From Bacteroidetes bacterium SW_11_45_7 (GTDB lineage: Bacteria > Bacteroidota > Bacteroidia > Chitinophagales > SW-11-45-7): a DNA stretch of 8,408 bases. Location: positions 6,803 to 15,210 of the forward strand of contig PXTV01000238.1 in the NCBI GenBank assembly GCA_003022985.1, in the 5' to 3' direction. The translations under genes and the position numbers were made by a program. Shown here piece after piece: positions 1-7,385 of this stretch (positions within the stretch are counted from its first letter, which is position 1; each line of letters starts with the position of its first letter). A model generated the notes under the pieces. That model did not search any database, had not been told where the DNA came from, and saw nothing but the letters and a program-made list of their open reading frames with translations.

Positions 1-88
1 ACAATCGCTTAGGAAAGCGAGCGGCAAATACCATCCGTTCATTCAAAGAGAGGTCATCAATCGCTTCTACAGCAAATGTAGCTGCCAT
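1..88 (-). CDS. Partial hypothetical protein, N-terminal 29 codons only
   Basis: Reading leftwards from the ATG at 88-86, an open frame continues to the window edge and starts MAATFAVEAIDDLSLNERMV. The product is cut after about 29 residues and I do not recognise it. The ATG follows the TGA stop of the upstream antiporter gene (91-89) with no gap, an arrangement typical of translational coupling, so the two are probably co-transcribed. A weak purine stretch (GAGGA) lies about 14 nt upstream, inside the end of the antiporter gene. The visible part shows no signal peptide and no membrane segment, so a cytoplasmic protein is likely. The start is supported mainly by the exact junction; the function is unknown. 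Confidence 0.5.
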   Translation of the reverse strand, partial: MAATFAVEAIDDLSLNERMVFAARFPKRL

Positions 89-1447
89 TCAATGCTGTTC
101 GTCCTCTGAGGGAGCAGGGGAGTTGCTATTTCGAATCATGAGGAAGCCAGCAACACCAGCAATAAGGGATGCAAACAGGATACCCATCTTGGCAAAGTCC
201 TGCATTTCACTACTGTCAAATGCTAAGGCCGTTATAAACAGCGACATCGTAAAGCCGATTCCCGCCATAAAACCGGCACCTGTGATCTGTATCCAATTTG
301 TGCCGCTCGGTAAATCCGCGATCCTGAGCTTTTGAGCAATCCAGCTAAACAAGGTGATACCGCCTACCTTCCCTAACAACAAGCCCAGGAACACGCCTAA
401 GCTGACAGGATGCCGGAACAAACTCCCCAACGCATCACCAGTAAACACAACGCCTGCATTGGCCAATGCAAATATGGGCATCACGCCATACATGACCCAC
501 GGATGCATGTTGTGCTCGAGTTTTTGCAAGGTAGGTTGAACTTTGCCGATGGTTTTATTGACCGAGTTGAGCGTATGCAATTGTTCTTCTTCCAACACCT
601 GGCTCTTGGGATTACCAAGTTTGGTAAAGGTTTGAACAAGCGCTTGGAGATCATCGCGGAACTGAAATTTATTAATGCGCATATCTGTGGGGATAGCAAG
701 CGCTCCAAGGACGCCTGCAACAGTAGCATGAACACCCGATAATAGAAATGCGAGCCAAAGACCACCTATCCCGAGCACAGCGTAAAACATCACATTGCGA
801 ATGCCGGCCCAATTGCCGCCAAACATGAGTCCTAACACAATTGCTCCAAGGACTAAATTCAGTACATCGATATTGGACGAATAGAAAAGGGCAATGACAA
901 GCACGGCTCCCAAATCATCCACAATGGCCAAAGCAGTTAGGAAAACCTTCAACGAAAGGGGCGCTTTTTTGCCCAGAAGAGCCATGATCCCTATAGCAAA
1001 TGCAATATCTGTTGCCATAGGAATCCCCCAGCCGCCAATGGTGTCCTGACCAAAATTGAACCCCACATAGATCAATGCCGGAACGACCATCCCTCCAATC
1101 GCTGCCGCTATGGGCATGGCTGATTTTTTGGGAGAAGACAGTTCACCTATCAACACCTCGCGCTTGATCTCGAGCCCCACGACAAAAAAGAACATGACCA
1201 TCAAGCCATCGTTGATCCAGTGGTGAAGGTTTTTGGAAATTTCAAAGCCTCCCAGATTGATGGATAAGTACGTCTTCTCCCATAACTCGAAGTAGTATTT
1301 CCCCAATGGTGAATTGGCCCAAACTAAAGCAATTACGGTGGCTAAGATCAATAAAATCCCGCCAAGCGCTTCGGAGTGCAGTAATTGGTTGATCGAATCC
1401 CATATCGTTCTTGGTGTAGTGGAGTGACGGGCTTTATCAGATGCCAT
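89..1447 (-). CDS. nhaA: Na+/H+ antiporter NhaA
   Basis: This is an inner-membrane sodium/proton antiporter of the NhaA family, which exports Na+ (or Li+) in exchange for two protons and serves sodium tolerance and pH homeostasis. The 452-residue product carries the family landmarks: GLEIKREVLIGEL (residues 91-103, the pH-response region), ATDIAFAIG with Asp147, AIVDDLGAVL with the ion-binding pair Asp177/Asp178, SGVHATVAG with His240, LLLGKVGGI with Lys360, and GIGFTMSLFI near the C-terminus. From memory these match E. coli Asp133, Asp163/164, His225 and Lys300, with the same 30-residue spacing between Asp147 and Asp177. About twelve hydrophobic segments are visible. The protein is longer than the 388-residue E. 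coli enzyme because of some 45 extra residues in the loop before HPWV (about 265-314). The start is ATG at 1447 with no clear Shine-Dalgarno sequence. It is probably co-transcribed with the partial gene downstream. Confidence 0.97.
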   Translation of the reverse strand: MASDKARHSTTPRTIWDSINQLLHSEALGGILLILATVIALVWANSPLGKYYFELWEKTYLSINLGGFEISKNLHHWINDGLMVMFFFVVGLEIKREVLIGELSSPKKSAMPIAAAIGGMVVPALIYVGFNFGQDTIGGWGIPMATDIAFAIGIMALLGKKAPLSLKVFLTALAIVDDLGAVLVIALFYSSNIDVLNLVLGAIVLGLMFGGNWAGIRNVMFYAVLGIGGLWLAFLLSGVHATVAGVLGALAIPTDMRINKFQFRDDLQALVQTFTKLGNPKSQVLEEEQLHTLNSVNKTIGKVQPTLQKLEHNMHPWVMYGVMPIFALANAGVVFTGDALGSLFRHPVSLGVFLGLLLGKVGGITLFSWIAQKLRIADLPSGTNWIQITGAGFMAGIGFTMSLFITALAFDSSEMQDFAKMGILFASLIAGVAGFLMIRNSNSPAPSEDEQH

Positions 1448-1463
1448 ACGGTTGAATAGCGTT

Positions 1464-1501
1464 ATTATAGGTTACTAAAATCCAATCGCAATACAAAAGT
1501 C
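1464..1501 (-). promoter_or_regulatory. Possible nhaA promoter elements
   Basis: On the minus strand upstream of nhaA, a perfect TATAAT lies at 1469-1464, and TTGCGA lies 16 bases upstream of it at 1491-1486, giving a sigma70-like pair. The resulting leader would be only about 10 nt. A second candidate is GACTTTTG at 1501-1494, one fixed base off the Bacteroidota -7 consensus TAnnTTTG, but without a TTTG box at the right distance. Which of the two is used cannot be decided from the sequence. Confidence 0.25.
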
Positions 1502-1785
1502 GAACATAAGAACAATGTGGGCTACTTGAAGTTGGTATTTAAGAGGCAAATATCCATCAAAATGGAATTCCTTCAAAGAATCAACAACTCCTTCTTTGCC
1601 GTTAACGATGTAATCATTCATATCCTTATTGATAAAAGAACAGTGGTTAAATGGGATCACGTATGCCGGGAACATCAAAAGTCAGAACCACAAAAGGCAT
1701 GTATTGTCAGATGATAACACACTGATGAAGCATCTTTCACGTTAAGTACTGGAAACTAATACCAATGATTCAGCCATATTCTAAC

Positions 1786-1793
1786 TATCTTTA
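1786..1793 (+). promoter_or_regulatory. Possible Bacteroidota -7 box upstream of the barrel-protein gene
   Basis: TATCTTTA matches five of the six fixed bases of TAnnTTTG. It would place the transcript start near 1798-1800, about 25 nt before the TTG at 1825. I see no convincing TTTG box 19-21 bases upstream, so the call is weak. A very similar octamer, TACCTTTA, lies at 5437-5444 upstream of the exporter locus. Confidence 0.25.
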
Positions 1794-1824
1794 TTATTGT
1801 TTGGAAACATGATTCCCTGCTTTT

Positions 1825-4800
1825 TTGCCTTCGCTGATCAAATACATCGCTTTTCCTCTTGTCGCCACAATTGTCCTCACGTTTTGCTGGCAATTTTCCT
1901 ATGCACAGGATCTTTCCAATGTTCACCGAAAGGTCTATCAAGGCATTACCGATACACTTCAAATCGACAGCTCCAGCTTACTGCCCAATTCCGTTGTTGT
2001 TGAGCACTATCCGGGTGATTCACTCATTCCATCGTCCCAATACCAAGTTGATCATGCCGGAGGAAAGCTGATCTGGCAGCAACAACCAGGAACTGACAGT
2101 GTACACATCACCTACCGGGTACTTGCTATGGACCTTGACGCCCCCTATTTTCACAAAGATATCGAGCGATTGAGCGAAGGGGACAGTGTTACCATGAATC
2201 CGTTTGCATTTGGCCGGGATGAGCAACAAGAAGGCATATTCGAATTCGGTGGTTTGGATTATAACGGCAGTTTTTCAAGGGGGCTTTCCTTTGGCAACAA
2301 ACAAGATGTGATTTTGAATAGCAGCTTTAATCTTCAGCTGTCGGGCATGATCACCGAAGACATTGAAGTGGCGGCAGCAATTACAGACAGCGATGTGCCC
2401 GTCCAGCCGGAGGGCAACACCCAGAATCTCCAGCAGTTCGACAAGGTTTACATCACCCTGACAAAAGACCAGCACGAGCTTACCGTTGGCGATTACGAAC
2501 TAGGCGCCCGGGAAGACCCTCACTTCATGAATTTCTATAAAAAGCTTCAGGGCGCCAGTTATGATGGCTCCTATGAATTCTCCCCGGGTAAAAAAATAGA
2601 TGGCAACGCCAGCTTTGCCGTATCAAAAGGCAAGTTTGCGGAAAACAAAATCGATGTTGAGGAGGGGAATCAAGGGCCTTACAAGCTAAGAGGTGCTGAA
2701 GGCGAAAGTTTTATTGTTGTCCTTGCCGGCACGGAAAGAGTATATGTGGATGGCAAACTGATGAAGCGCGGTGAGGAGAACGATTACGTAATTGATTATA
2801 ACCTGGGTGAGATCACCTTTACATCCAACGTGCTTGTTACCAAGGATTTGCGTGTGCGCGTTGAGTTTCAATACTCCAAGAAAAAATACCTGCGCACTAC
2901 CGGTTATTTCAACGGCAACTACAAAAGCGACAGGTTGAACATGAACGTCAATGTTTATACCGAACAGGACAACAAAAACCAACCGCTCCGCGAAGACCTT
3001 AAAAAAGAAGAAAAACAGATTATGCGCAACATCGGGGATAATATCGACAGAGCCTTTATCTCAGGGGTTGATACGGTTGACGAATACGATCCCGACCGGG
3101 GGTTGTACAAGGAAAAAGACACGGTGGTAGGTGCTCAAGTCAAGACCATCTATGAATTTTCCACCGATGAAGAGCAAGCCCGATTTGCTTTAAGTTTTGC
3201 TTTTGTGGGAGATGGTCAAGGAAGTTATACGCCCTCCAGAACCACGGCAAATGGGCGTGCTTACAAGTGGGTTGGCGAAGGCAATGGCTCTTACCAACCT
3301 GCTCGCTTATTGGTCACACCTAAAAGCCAGCAAATGGCCACCGTTGGCATGGATTATCAATTAGCAGAAGATGCCACTATTTTCTCGGAAGTGGCGCTTA
3401 GCAATTACGATCGCAACACATTTTCCTCCCGGGGAGATCAGGATGACCAGGGTTTAGCAGCAAAAGTGGGCGGCAGAAAATCATTTACACTAAGGGAAAA
3501 AACCGATAACCAACAAGAGCTTACCCTGACAACGGAGGCCTCTTATGAATTTACGGGAAGTCGTTTCAAGGAGATCGAGCGGTACAGACCTGTGGAATTT
3601 CAGCGCAATTGGAACCTGCAGAATCCCGATACATCACTCCGGGAACAGTTGATGAACGGAAGTATCGGCTTATCCACTGGTTCAAAAGGGGACCTGACCT
3701 ACAACTTCACTGCATTTCTGCGCGAAAACCAGGCCTATCAGGGCTTCAAGCAAGCCCTAAACGGGCGGTTTCAGGATAACGGTTTTCGCATCAACGGTGA
3801 TGTAAGTTATCTCAAAACCAACAGTTTCCGTCAGCGCTCCACCTTTTTCCGGCCAACCCTTGAGGCATCAAAGGGCATCAATTTCCTGAACGGGTGGCGC
3901 ATCGGAGCAAGGGGCGAACAGGAAAACAACCGCATTGTTGCTCAAGGAACTGATACGCTTGCAAACAGCAGCTTCCTGTTTAACGAATTCAAGTTCTACC
4001 TTACCACCCCTGACACCATGACAAATGCCTTTACTGCCGACTATACCAGGCGTATTGATTATACCGGTCAAGGCAATGCCTTTGCCGTAACCACCATTGG
4101 AGATATTTATCATTTAGGGGGTGAACTTCTCAGCAATCCGCGCCAGCAGTTCAGGTGGAACGCAAACTACAGGCGCCTGACACGAAGGGACTCCACCGCC
4201 AAGCAAGATCAACCGGCCAACCACTACCTGGGTCGCCTGGAATATACGGGGCGGTTTGTCAAATCCCTGTTGCAGACCAATGTGCTTTACGAATTGGGAT
4301 CAGGCAGGGAACAACAACAGGATTTCGTCTTTATAAAAGACCCGGAAGGCGAAGGCGTCTATCTTTATAAAGGAGATTTAAACGATAATGGGGTGAAAGA
4401 TGTCAATGAGTTCGAAGTAGCACCTGATGGATTTGAAGATGAAGCCAAGTACGTGCGCGTCAATGCACCCACCAATGAGTTTGTACCGGTTAACACAACC
4501 CAGTTCAACCAAACATTATCGCTTAGCCCGCGCTCCCTATGGTTCGACAAGGATGGGCTGTTAAAATTCCTGTCCCGCTTTTCCTCTCAAACATCACTTC
4601 AGATTAACCGGAAGGTAGAGGCCAAAGCTGCTGCCCAGCCTTATAACCCCTTCGGTTTCAATATTCCCGATTCGCTTTTGGTATCCATCAACTCAACCGT
4701 TCGGAATTCGATTTTTTTCAACCGATCAGCAACTAAGTACGGATTTGAATATACATGGCGAAATACCAGGGATAAATATATTGTCACAAACGGGTCCGAG

Positions 4801-5334
4801 TCGAAAGGCCTCACTCAGCATACATTTAAAGCAAGGTGGAATATTCAGAAAAACCTAAACACCAACTGGCAGTATCAATATGGCAACAAAACCAACGATG
4901 CCCGCTTTGCCGAGAGGGCAAGCTACAATATTCAATTCCACAAAATCGAGCCATCACTGACAGTGCTCTTCTTTAAGAAATTCAGGACCACGGCCGCTTA
5001 CAAATACGCTTACAAGGAAAATATTAAAGGCGATGACAACCAGTTTGCTGTGCAGAATAAGGCCGAGCTGGACCTGCGGTATAACGTGGTATCAAAAAGC
5101 ACGCTGAACCTGAATTTTTCCTATACAGCCGTGGCCTTTGAGGGAGACCCATCCTCCAATGTGGGTTTTGCCATGCTGCAAGGACTACAGGACGGCAACA
5201 ACTACATGTGGAAGATCTCCTATGACCGTCAGCTCTCGGACAAGGTTGAATTGAGCTTATCGTACGATGGCCGGAAAACAGGTGATAGCGACATGGTGCA
5301 TACGGGAAGAGCGCAGATAAGGGCATTGTTTTAG
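1825..5334 (+). CDS. Large putative outer-membrane beta-barrel surface protein, function unknown
   Basis: The 1169-residue product is probably exported by Sec and inserted in the outer membrane. Residues 1-28 form a signal peptide with Lys6, a hydrophobic core and SYAQ before the likely cleavage site. Residues about 56-99 and 306-350 are two similar small beta modules (QYQVD...GGKLIW and DYVIDYNLGEITF). Between them lie blocks GLDYNGSFSRGLSFGN (143-158), ITDSDVPVQPEGNTQ (186-200) and FDKVYI (205-210), which from memory resemble conserved stretches of large Bacteroidota surface proteins. From about 350 onward many short alternating polar/hydrophobic strands suggest a barrel, ending in aromatic Phe1169 (RAQIRALF), as outer-membrane proteins often do. 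An EF-hand-like loop sits at 851-862. I see no cysteine in the mature part and no type IX secretion tail domain. The only in-frame start near the signal peptide is TTG; a stop lies at 1810-1812. Role unknown; a distant likeness to SprA-type barrels is only a guess. Confidence 0.8.
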   Translation: MPSLIKYIAFPLVATIVLTFCWQFSYAQDLSNVHRKVYQGITDTLQIDSSSLLPNSVVVEHYPGDSLIPSSQYQVDHAGGKLIWQQQPGTDSVHITYRVLAMDLDAPYFHKDIERLSEGDSVTMNPFAFGRDEQQEGIFEFGGLDYNGSFSRGLSFGNKQDVILNSSFNLQLSGMITEDIEVAAAITDSDVPVQPEGNTQNLQQFDKVYITLTKDQHELTVGDYELGAREDPHFMNFYKKLQGASYDGSYEFSPGKKIDGNASFAVSKGKFAENKIDVEEGNQGPYKLRGAEGESFIVVLAGTERVYVDGKLMKRGEENDYVIDYNLGEITFTSNVLVTKDLRVRVEFQYSKKKYLRTTGYFNGNYKSDRLNMNVNVYTEQDNKNQPLREDLKKEEKQIMRNIGDNIDRAFISGVDTVDEYDPDRGLYKEKDTVVGAQVKTIYEFSTDEEQARFALSFAFVGDGQGSYTPSRTTANGRAYKWVGEGNGSYQPARLLVTPKSQQMATVGMDYQLAEDATIFSEVALSNYDRNTFSSRGDQDDQGLAAKVGGRKSFTLREKTDNQQELTLTTEASYEFTGSRFKEIERYRPVEFQRNWNLQNPDTSLREQLMNGSIGLSTGSKGDLTYNFTAFLRENQAYQGFKQALNGRFQDNGFRINGDVSYLKTNSFRQRSTFFRPTLEASKGINFLNGWRIGARGEQENNRIVAQGTDTLANSSFLFNEFKFYLTTPDTMTNAFTADYTRRIDYTGQGNAFAVTTIGDIYHLGGELLSNPRQQFRWNANYRRLTRRDSTAKQDQPANHYLGRLEYTGRFVKSLLQTNVLYELGSGREQQQDFVFIKDPEGEGVYLYKGDLNDNGVKDVNEFEVAPDGFEDEAKYVRVNAPTNEFVPVNTTQFNQTLSLSPRSLWFDKDGLLKFLSRFSSQTSLQINRKVEAKAAAQPYNPFGFNIPDSLLVSINSTVRNSIFFNRSATKYGFEYTWRNTRDKYIVTNGSESKGLTQHTFKARWNIQKNLNTNWQYQYGNKTNDARFAERASYNIQFHKIEPSLTVLFFKKFRTTAAYKYAYKENIKGDDNQFAVQNKAELDLRYNVVSKSTLNLNFSYTAVAFEGDPSSNVGFAMLQGLQDGNNYMWKISYDRQLSDKVELSLSYDGRKTGDSDMVHTGRAQIRALF
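4375..4410 (+). other. EF-hand-like calcium-binding loop inside the barrel protein
   Basis: Residues 851-862 read DLNDNGVKDVNE. They match the 12-position EF-hand loop at position 1 (Asp851), 3 (Asn853), 5 (Asn855), 6 (Gly856), 9 (Asp859) and 12 (Glu862). It is followed by FEVAPDG and then KYVRVNAPTNEF. The hydrophobic residue usually found at position 8 is a lysine here. Calcium binding is inferred; the loop probably lies in an extracellular loop or small inserted domain of the barrel. Confidence 0.4.
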
Positions 5335-5646
5335 CATCGATCCAAGTAGCTGCAGACCACCTTATCATAAAGAAACTAACAAACGTCTATCCCTTGCAAT
5401 AGCAAGTTAAAACTATCTAACACAATGGTGTTTTTGTACCTTTACGCTCCTTCACGGCAGGATCGCCTACAGGTTATTGTATAGGGAGTAAAAAACGGTT
5501 AAGGTGTTATAGGTCATCCGCGACTATTGGAATCAGTTAAGGGATGTTGAGGGTTTTGCATGAACAAGACCGTATAGTTGAACAATCGTTTCCAAGTTGG
5601 GTTAATTGAAAGAATCTATTTGAAAGGGCACGTGAGATAGCTGATT
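5335..5646. other. Intergenic region upstream of the exporter locus
   Basis: These 312 bases hold no credible gene; the open frames are about 20 codons or fewer. A small inverted repeat, CTTGC-AATA-GCAAG, lies at 5393-5406, about 60 nt after the barrel-protein stop. It has no T-run, so it is a poor terminator candidate. A -7-like box TACCTTTA lies at 5437-5444, leaving a leader of nearly 200 nt before the ATG at 5647. I cannot assign that leader to any known riboswitch. Confidence 0.5.
5437..5444 (+). promoter_or_regulatory. Possible Bacteroidota -7 box upstream of the exporter locus
   Basis: TACCTTTA matches five of six fixed bases of TAnnTTTG and resembles the box at 1786-1793. No TTG or TTTG box is found 17-23 bases upstream, so support is weak. 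Confidence 0.2.
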
Positions 5647-6939
5647 ATGTGGTTCAAGGCCTCTACACTTATACTTCGTTATCGCCTCCCCTTATTACTG
5701 CTGCTTCTGCTCGGAACAATATTCATGGGCTATCATGCCCTTGACACCGAATTTGACTACGCCTTTGCCAAAGTGATCCCCAAGGATCACCCCAAATACA
5801 TCAACTTCCAGGAATTCAAGAAAAAATTTGGTGAAGGGGGCAATACGCTTGTCGTATCCACCAAAACAGGTGATCACTTCAAAAAATCCTTTTTCAACGA
5901 CTGGTACCAGCTCGGCAATGAGCTCAAGGAAATTGAGGGCGTGCAGGAAGTACTTTCGGTACCTCACTGTTATCGGCTGGTGAAGAACCAAGAAGAGGAA
6001 CGGTTCGACATCGAGCCACTCCTTCAGGGGAAGGTAAGCAGCAAAGCGGAAATGGACTCCATCCGCAACCTCTTCATGGATTTGCCCTTCTATCACGGCC
6101 TGGTTTACAATAAGACAACAAAAGCCACCTTGATGGCGCTTACGCTCAACAAAGAGGTCTCCACCGACAAACAGGTAGAGATGGTTGAAACCATTAAGGC
6201 AAAGGGAGAGGCCGTGGCTGAGCAACACGGTATTGACATCCACTACTCCGGTTTACCATTCATTCAAAGCTATAAGGTCTCCACAATTTCCACGGAGATC
6301 TTTCTCTTTTTGTTCTTGGCCTCTTTTTTCATCATCGTCATTCTCATTGTCCTCTTCAGGTCTCTTTATGCTGTCCTCTTTCCGGCACTTGTGGTGGGAA
6401 TAGGAGTGGTATGGGCATTGGGCGCCATCACCCTTTTGTCTTACAAAATCACGATCCTCACCGCCCTGATTCCCAATCTCATTCTCGTTATAGGGATTCC
6501 GAATTGCGTTTACCTTCTGAACAAGTATCACGCTGAGTTCAAAAAGCACGGCAATAAAGTGCGGGCCCTTACGCGCATGATCGAACGGATCGGTTATGTG
6601 ACGCTTTTTGCCAATCTTACCACAGCCATCGGCTTTGCCGTTTTCATATTTACTGAGGTAACCATTCTCAAAGAGTTCGGCATTGTGGCCGGGTTGATGA
6701 TCACTGCTACATTTCTCATTTCCCTTATCACCATTCCCATTGTGTTTAGTTACCTGCCGCAACCCAAGGAAAAGCAAATGATGCATCTTGACCGGCAGTT
6801 TTTTAAAGGTTTTCTGGACTTCACTACCCATGTTTCGGCTCATTACAGGAAATTGGTGTATAGCGTCACCATCCTCGTCATCATCGGTTCATTGGCAGGA
6901 AAGACCTGCAGTTCCTGGAGCGCAATTTCGATGGCGTGA
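5647..6939 (+). CDS. N-terminal fragment of MMPL/RND exporter (TM1-TM7)
   Basis: The 430-residue frame starts at ATG 5647. TM1 lies at about 12-29. The first periplasmic domain (30-215) includes FKKKFGEGGNTLVV, typical of this family's front domain. TM2-TM6 lie at about 217-237, 242-262, 267-291, 316-337 and 343-370, with GIPNCVYLLNKYH (283-295) at the end of TM4, and TM7 is at 402-417. TM4 has no acidic residue at the Asp position used by many RND pumps; I recall related Bacteroidota proteins also having GIPN there. The last dozen residues after SLAG are out-of-frame sequence and not part of the family. The stop TGA (6937-6939) overlaps an ATG in the next frame. No Shine-Dalgarno sequence is evident. 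Alone this half could not transport. Confidence 0.7.
   Translation: MWFKASTLILRYRLPLLLLLLLGTIFMGYHALDTEFDYAFAKVIPKDHPKYINFQEFKKKFGEGGNTLVVSTKTGDHFKKSFFNDWYQLGNELKEIEGVQEVLSVPHCYRLVKNQEEERFDIEPLLQGKVSSKAEMDSIRNLFMDLPFYHGLVYNKTTKATLMALTLNKEVSTDKQVEMVETIKAKGEAVAEQHGIDIHYSGLPFIQSYKVSTISTEIFLFLFLASFFIIVILIVLFRSLYAVLFPALVVGIGVVWALGAITLLSYKITILTALIPNLILVIGIPNCVYLLNKYHAEFKKHGNKVRALTRMIERIGYVTLFANLTTAIGFAVFIFTEVTILKEFGIVAGLMITATFLISLITIPIVFSYLPQPKEKQMMHLDRQFFKGFLDFTTHVSAHYRKLVYSVTILVIIGSLAGKTCSSWSAISMA
6895..6909 (+). repeat. Small perfect inverted repeat at the first exporter lesion
   Basis: GCAGG-AAAGA-CCTGC is a perfect 5-base stem with a 5-base loop. It sits exactly where the coding frame changes and where family residues appear to be missing. 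It may be a chance product of the joint or a mark of a hairpin-associated deletion. Confidence 0.45.
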
Positions 6940-7385
6940 TGCCTTTTGAAATTTTAATCGATACCAAAAAGGAGGGGGCTGCCAATCAGCTCTCCCTTTT
7001 AAAGGATATCGATGCATTCCAGGATACATTGGCTAAGGAGGCGATCTTCTCCAAGCCCATGTCGATCGTGAACGGCTTGAAATTTGCCACGCAGGCCTAT
7101 TACAACGGCAACCCTGATCATTACCGATTGCCCAGGCAAAGCATGACAACACCTGAAATGAGTTTTGTGCAATCGTATTTGCAGAACACCTCAGGCCAGG
7201 AACAGGGCGGCCAGAGCTTAGTCAATGCCTTTGTGGATACGAACAAACAGGTAACCCGCATCAGTGTTAAAATGGCCGATATCGGCTCCCACAAATTGGA
7301 CGACCTCTACGCCAACTTGCGGCCTAAATGTTCCGATCGCTGCGGATGCTTGTTCTCTCATTATTCCCCAACCTTATTCCGCTGA
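6936..7385 (+). CDS. Middle fragment of MMPL/RND exporter (second periplasmic domain)
   Basis: This frame can start at GTG 6936 or ATG 6939, but the family sequence begins further upstream in the same frame (KDLQFLERNFDG from about 6900), showing that these starts are not the original one. It covers most of the second periplasmic domain: MPFEILIDTKKEGAA, FSKPMSIVNGLKFA, QAYYNGNPDHYRLP and FVDTNKQVTRISVKMADIG. It then runs out of frame after NLRPK, and the final residues to the TGA at 7383-7385 are spurious. There is no membrane segment. By itself it would be a soluble domain without a signal peptide, stuck in the cytoplasm, so a function is unlikely. Confidence 0.55.
   Translation: MMPFEILIDTKKEGAANQLSLLKDIDAFQDTLAKEAIFSKPMSIVNGLKFATQAYYNGNPDHYRLPRQSMTTPEMSFVQSYLQNTSGQEQGGQSLVNAFVDTNKQVTRISVKMADIGSHKLDDLYANLRPKCSDRCGCLFSHYSPTLFR

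Larger units (their letters stand above)
1448..1824. other. Divergent intergenic region between nhaA and the barrel-protein gene
   Basis: These 377 bases separate two divergent genes and should hold both promoters. Candidate -10/-7 boxes lie near each end. Between about 1475 and 1715 both strands carry short open frames of 65-67 codons. Neither has a recognisable motif, signal peptide or ribosome binding site, and they overlap each other, so I do not call either a gene. I see no tRNA-like cloverleaf, no riboswitch and no strong terminator. Confidence 0.5.

Noticed and set aside
410..765. Open frames of 94-110 codons on both strands inside nhaA
   Set aside because: They overlap the intact antiporter in other frames and show no domain or start signal.
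1475..1714. Overlapping 65-67 codon frames on both strands in the divergent intergenic region
   Set aside because: No recognisable motif or ribosome binding site; both strands being open at low GC suggests chance.
1873..1890. Cys21 of the barrel protein as a lipoprotein lipobox cysteine
   Set aside because: The residues before it are Leu-Thr-Phe; Phe at -1 does not fit a lipobox, and a better signal peptidase I site (SYAQ) follows.
5024..5368. Minus-strand 114-codon frame over the end of the barrel-protein gene
   Set aside because: It is almost wholly inside the coding sequence on the other strand, with an atypical composition (many Cys, Trp and Arg).
5335..5646. Riboswitch or structured leader ahead of the exporter
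   Set aside because: Only one 5-base hairpin is evident and no known aptamer motif could be recognised.
5695..6843. Two long antisense open frames (182 and 196 codons) opposite the exporter N-terminal fragment
   Set aside because: The plus strand carries clear MMPL/RND motifs. The antisense translations are rich in His, Cys and charged residues with no motif, as expected for shadows of a membrane-protein gene.
6880..7335. Programmed ribosomal frameshifting to join the exporter frames
   Set aside because: No slippery heptamer is present at either joint, and family residues are missing there, so a frameshift alone would not restore the protein.
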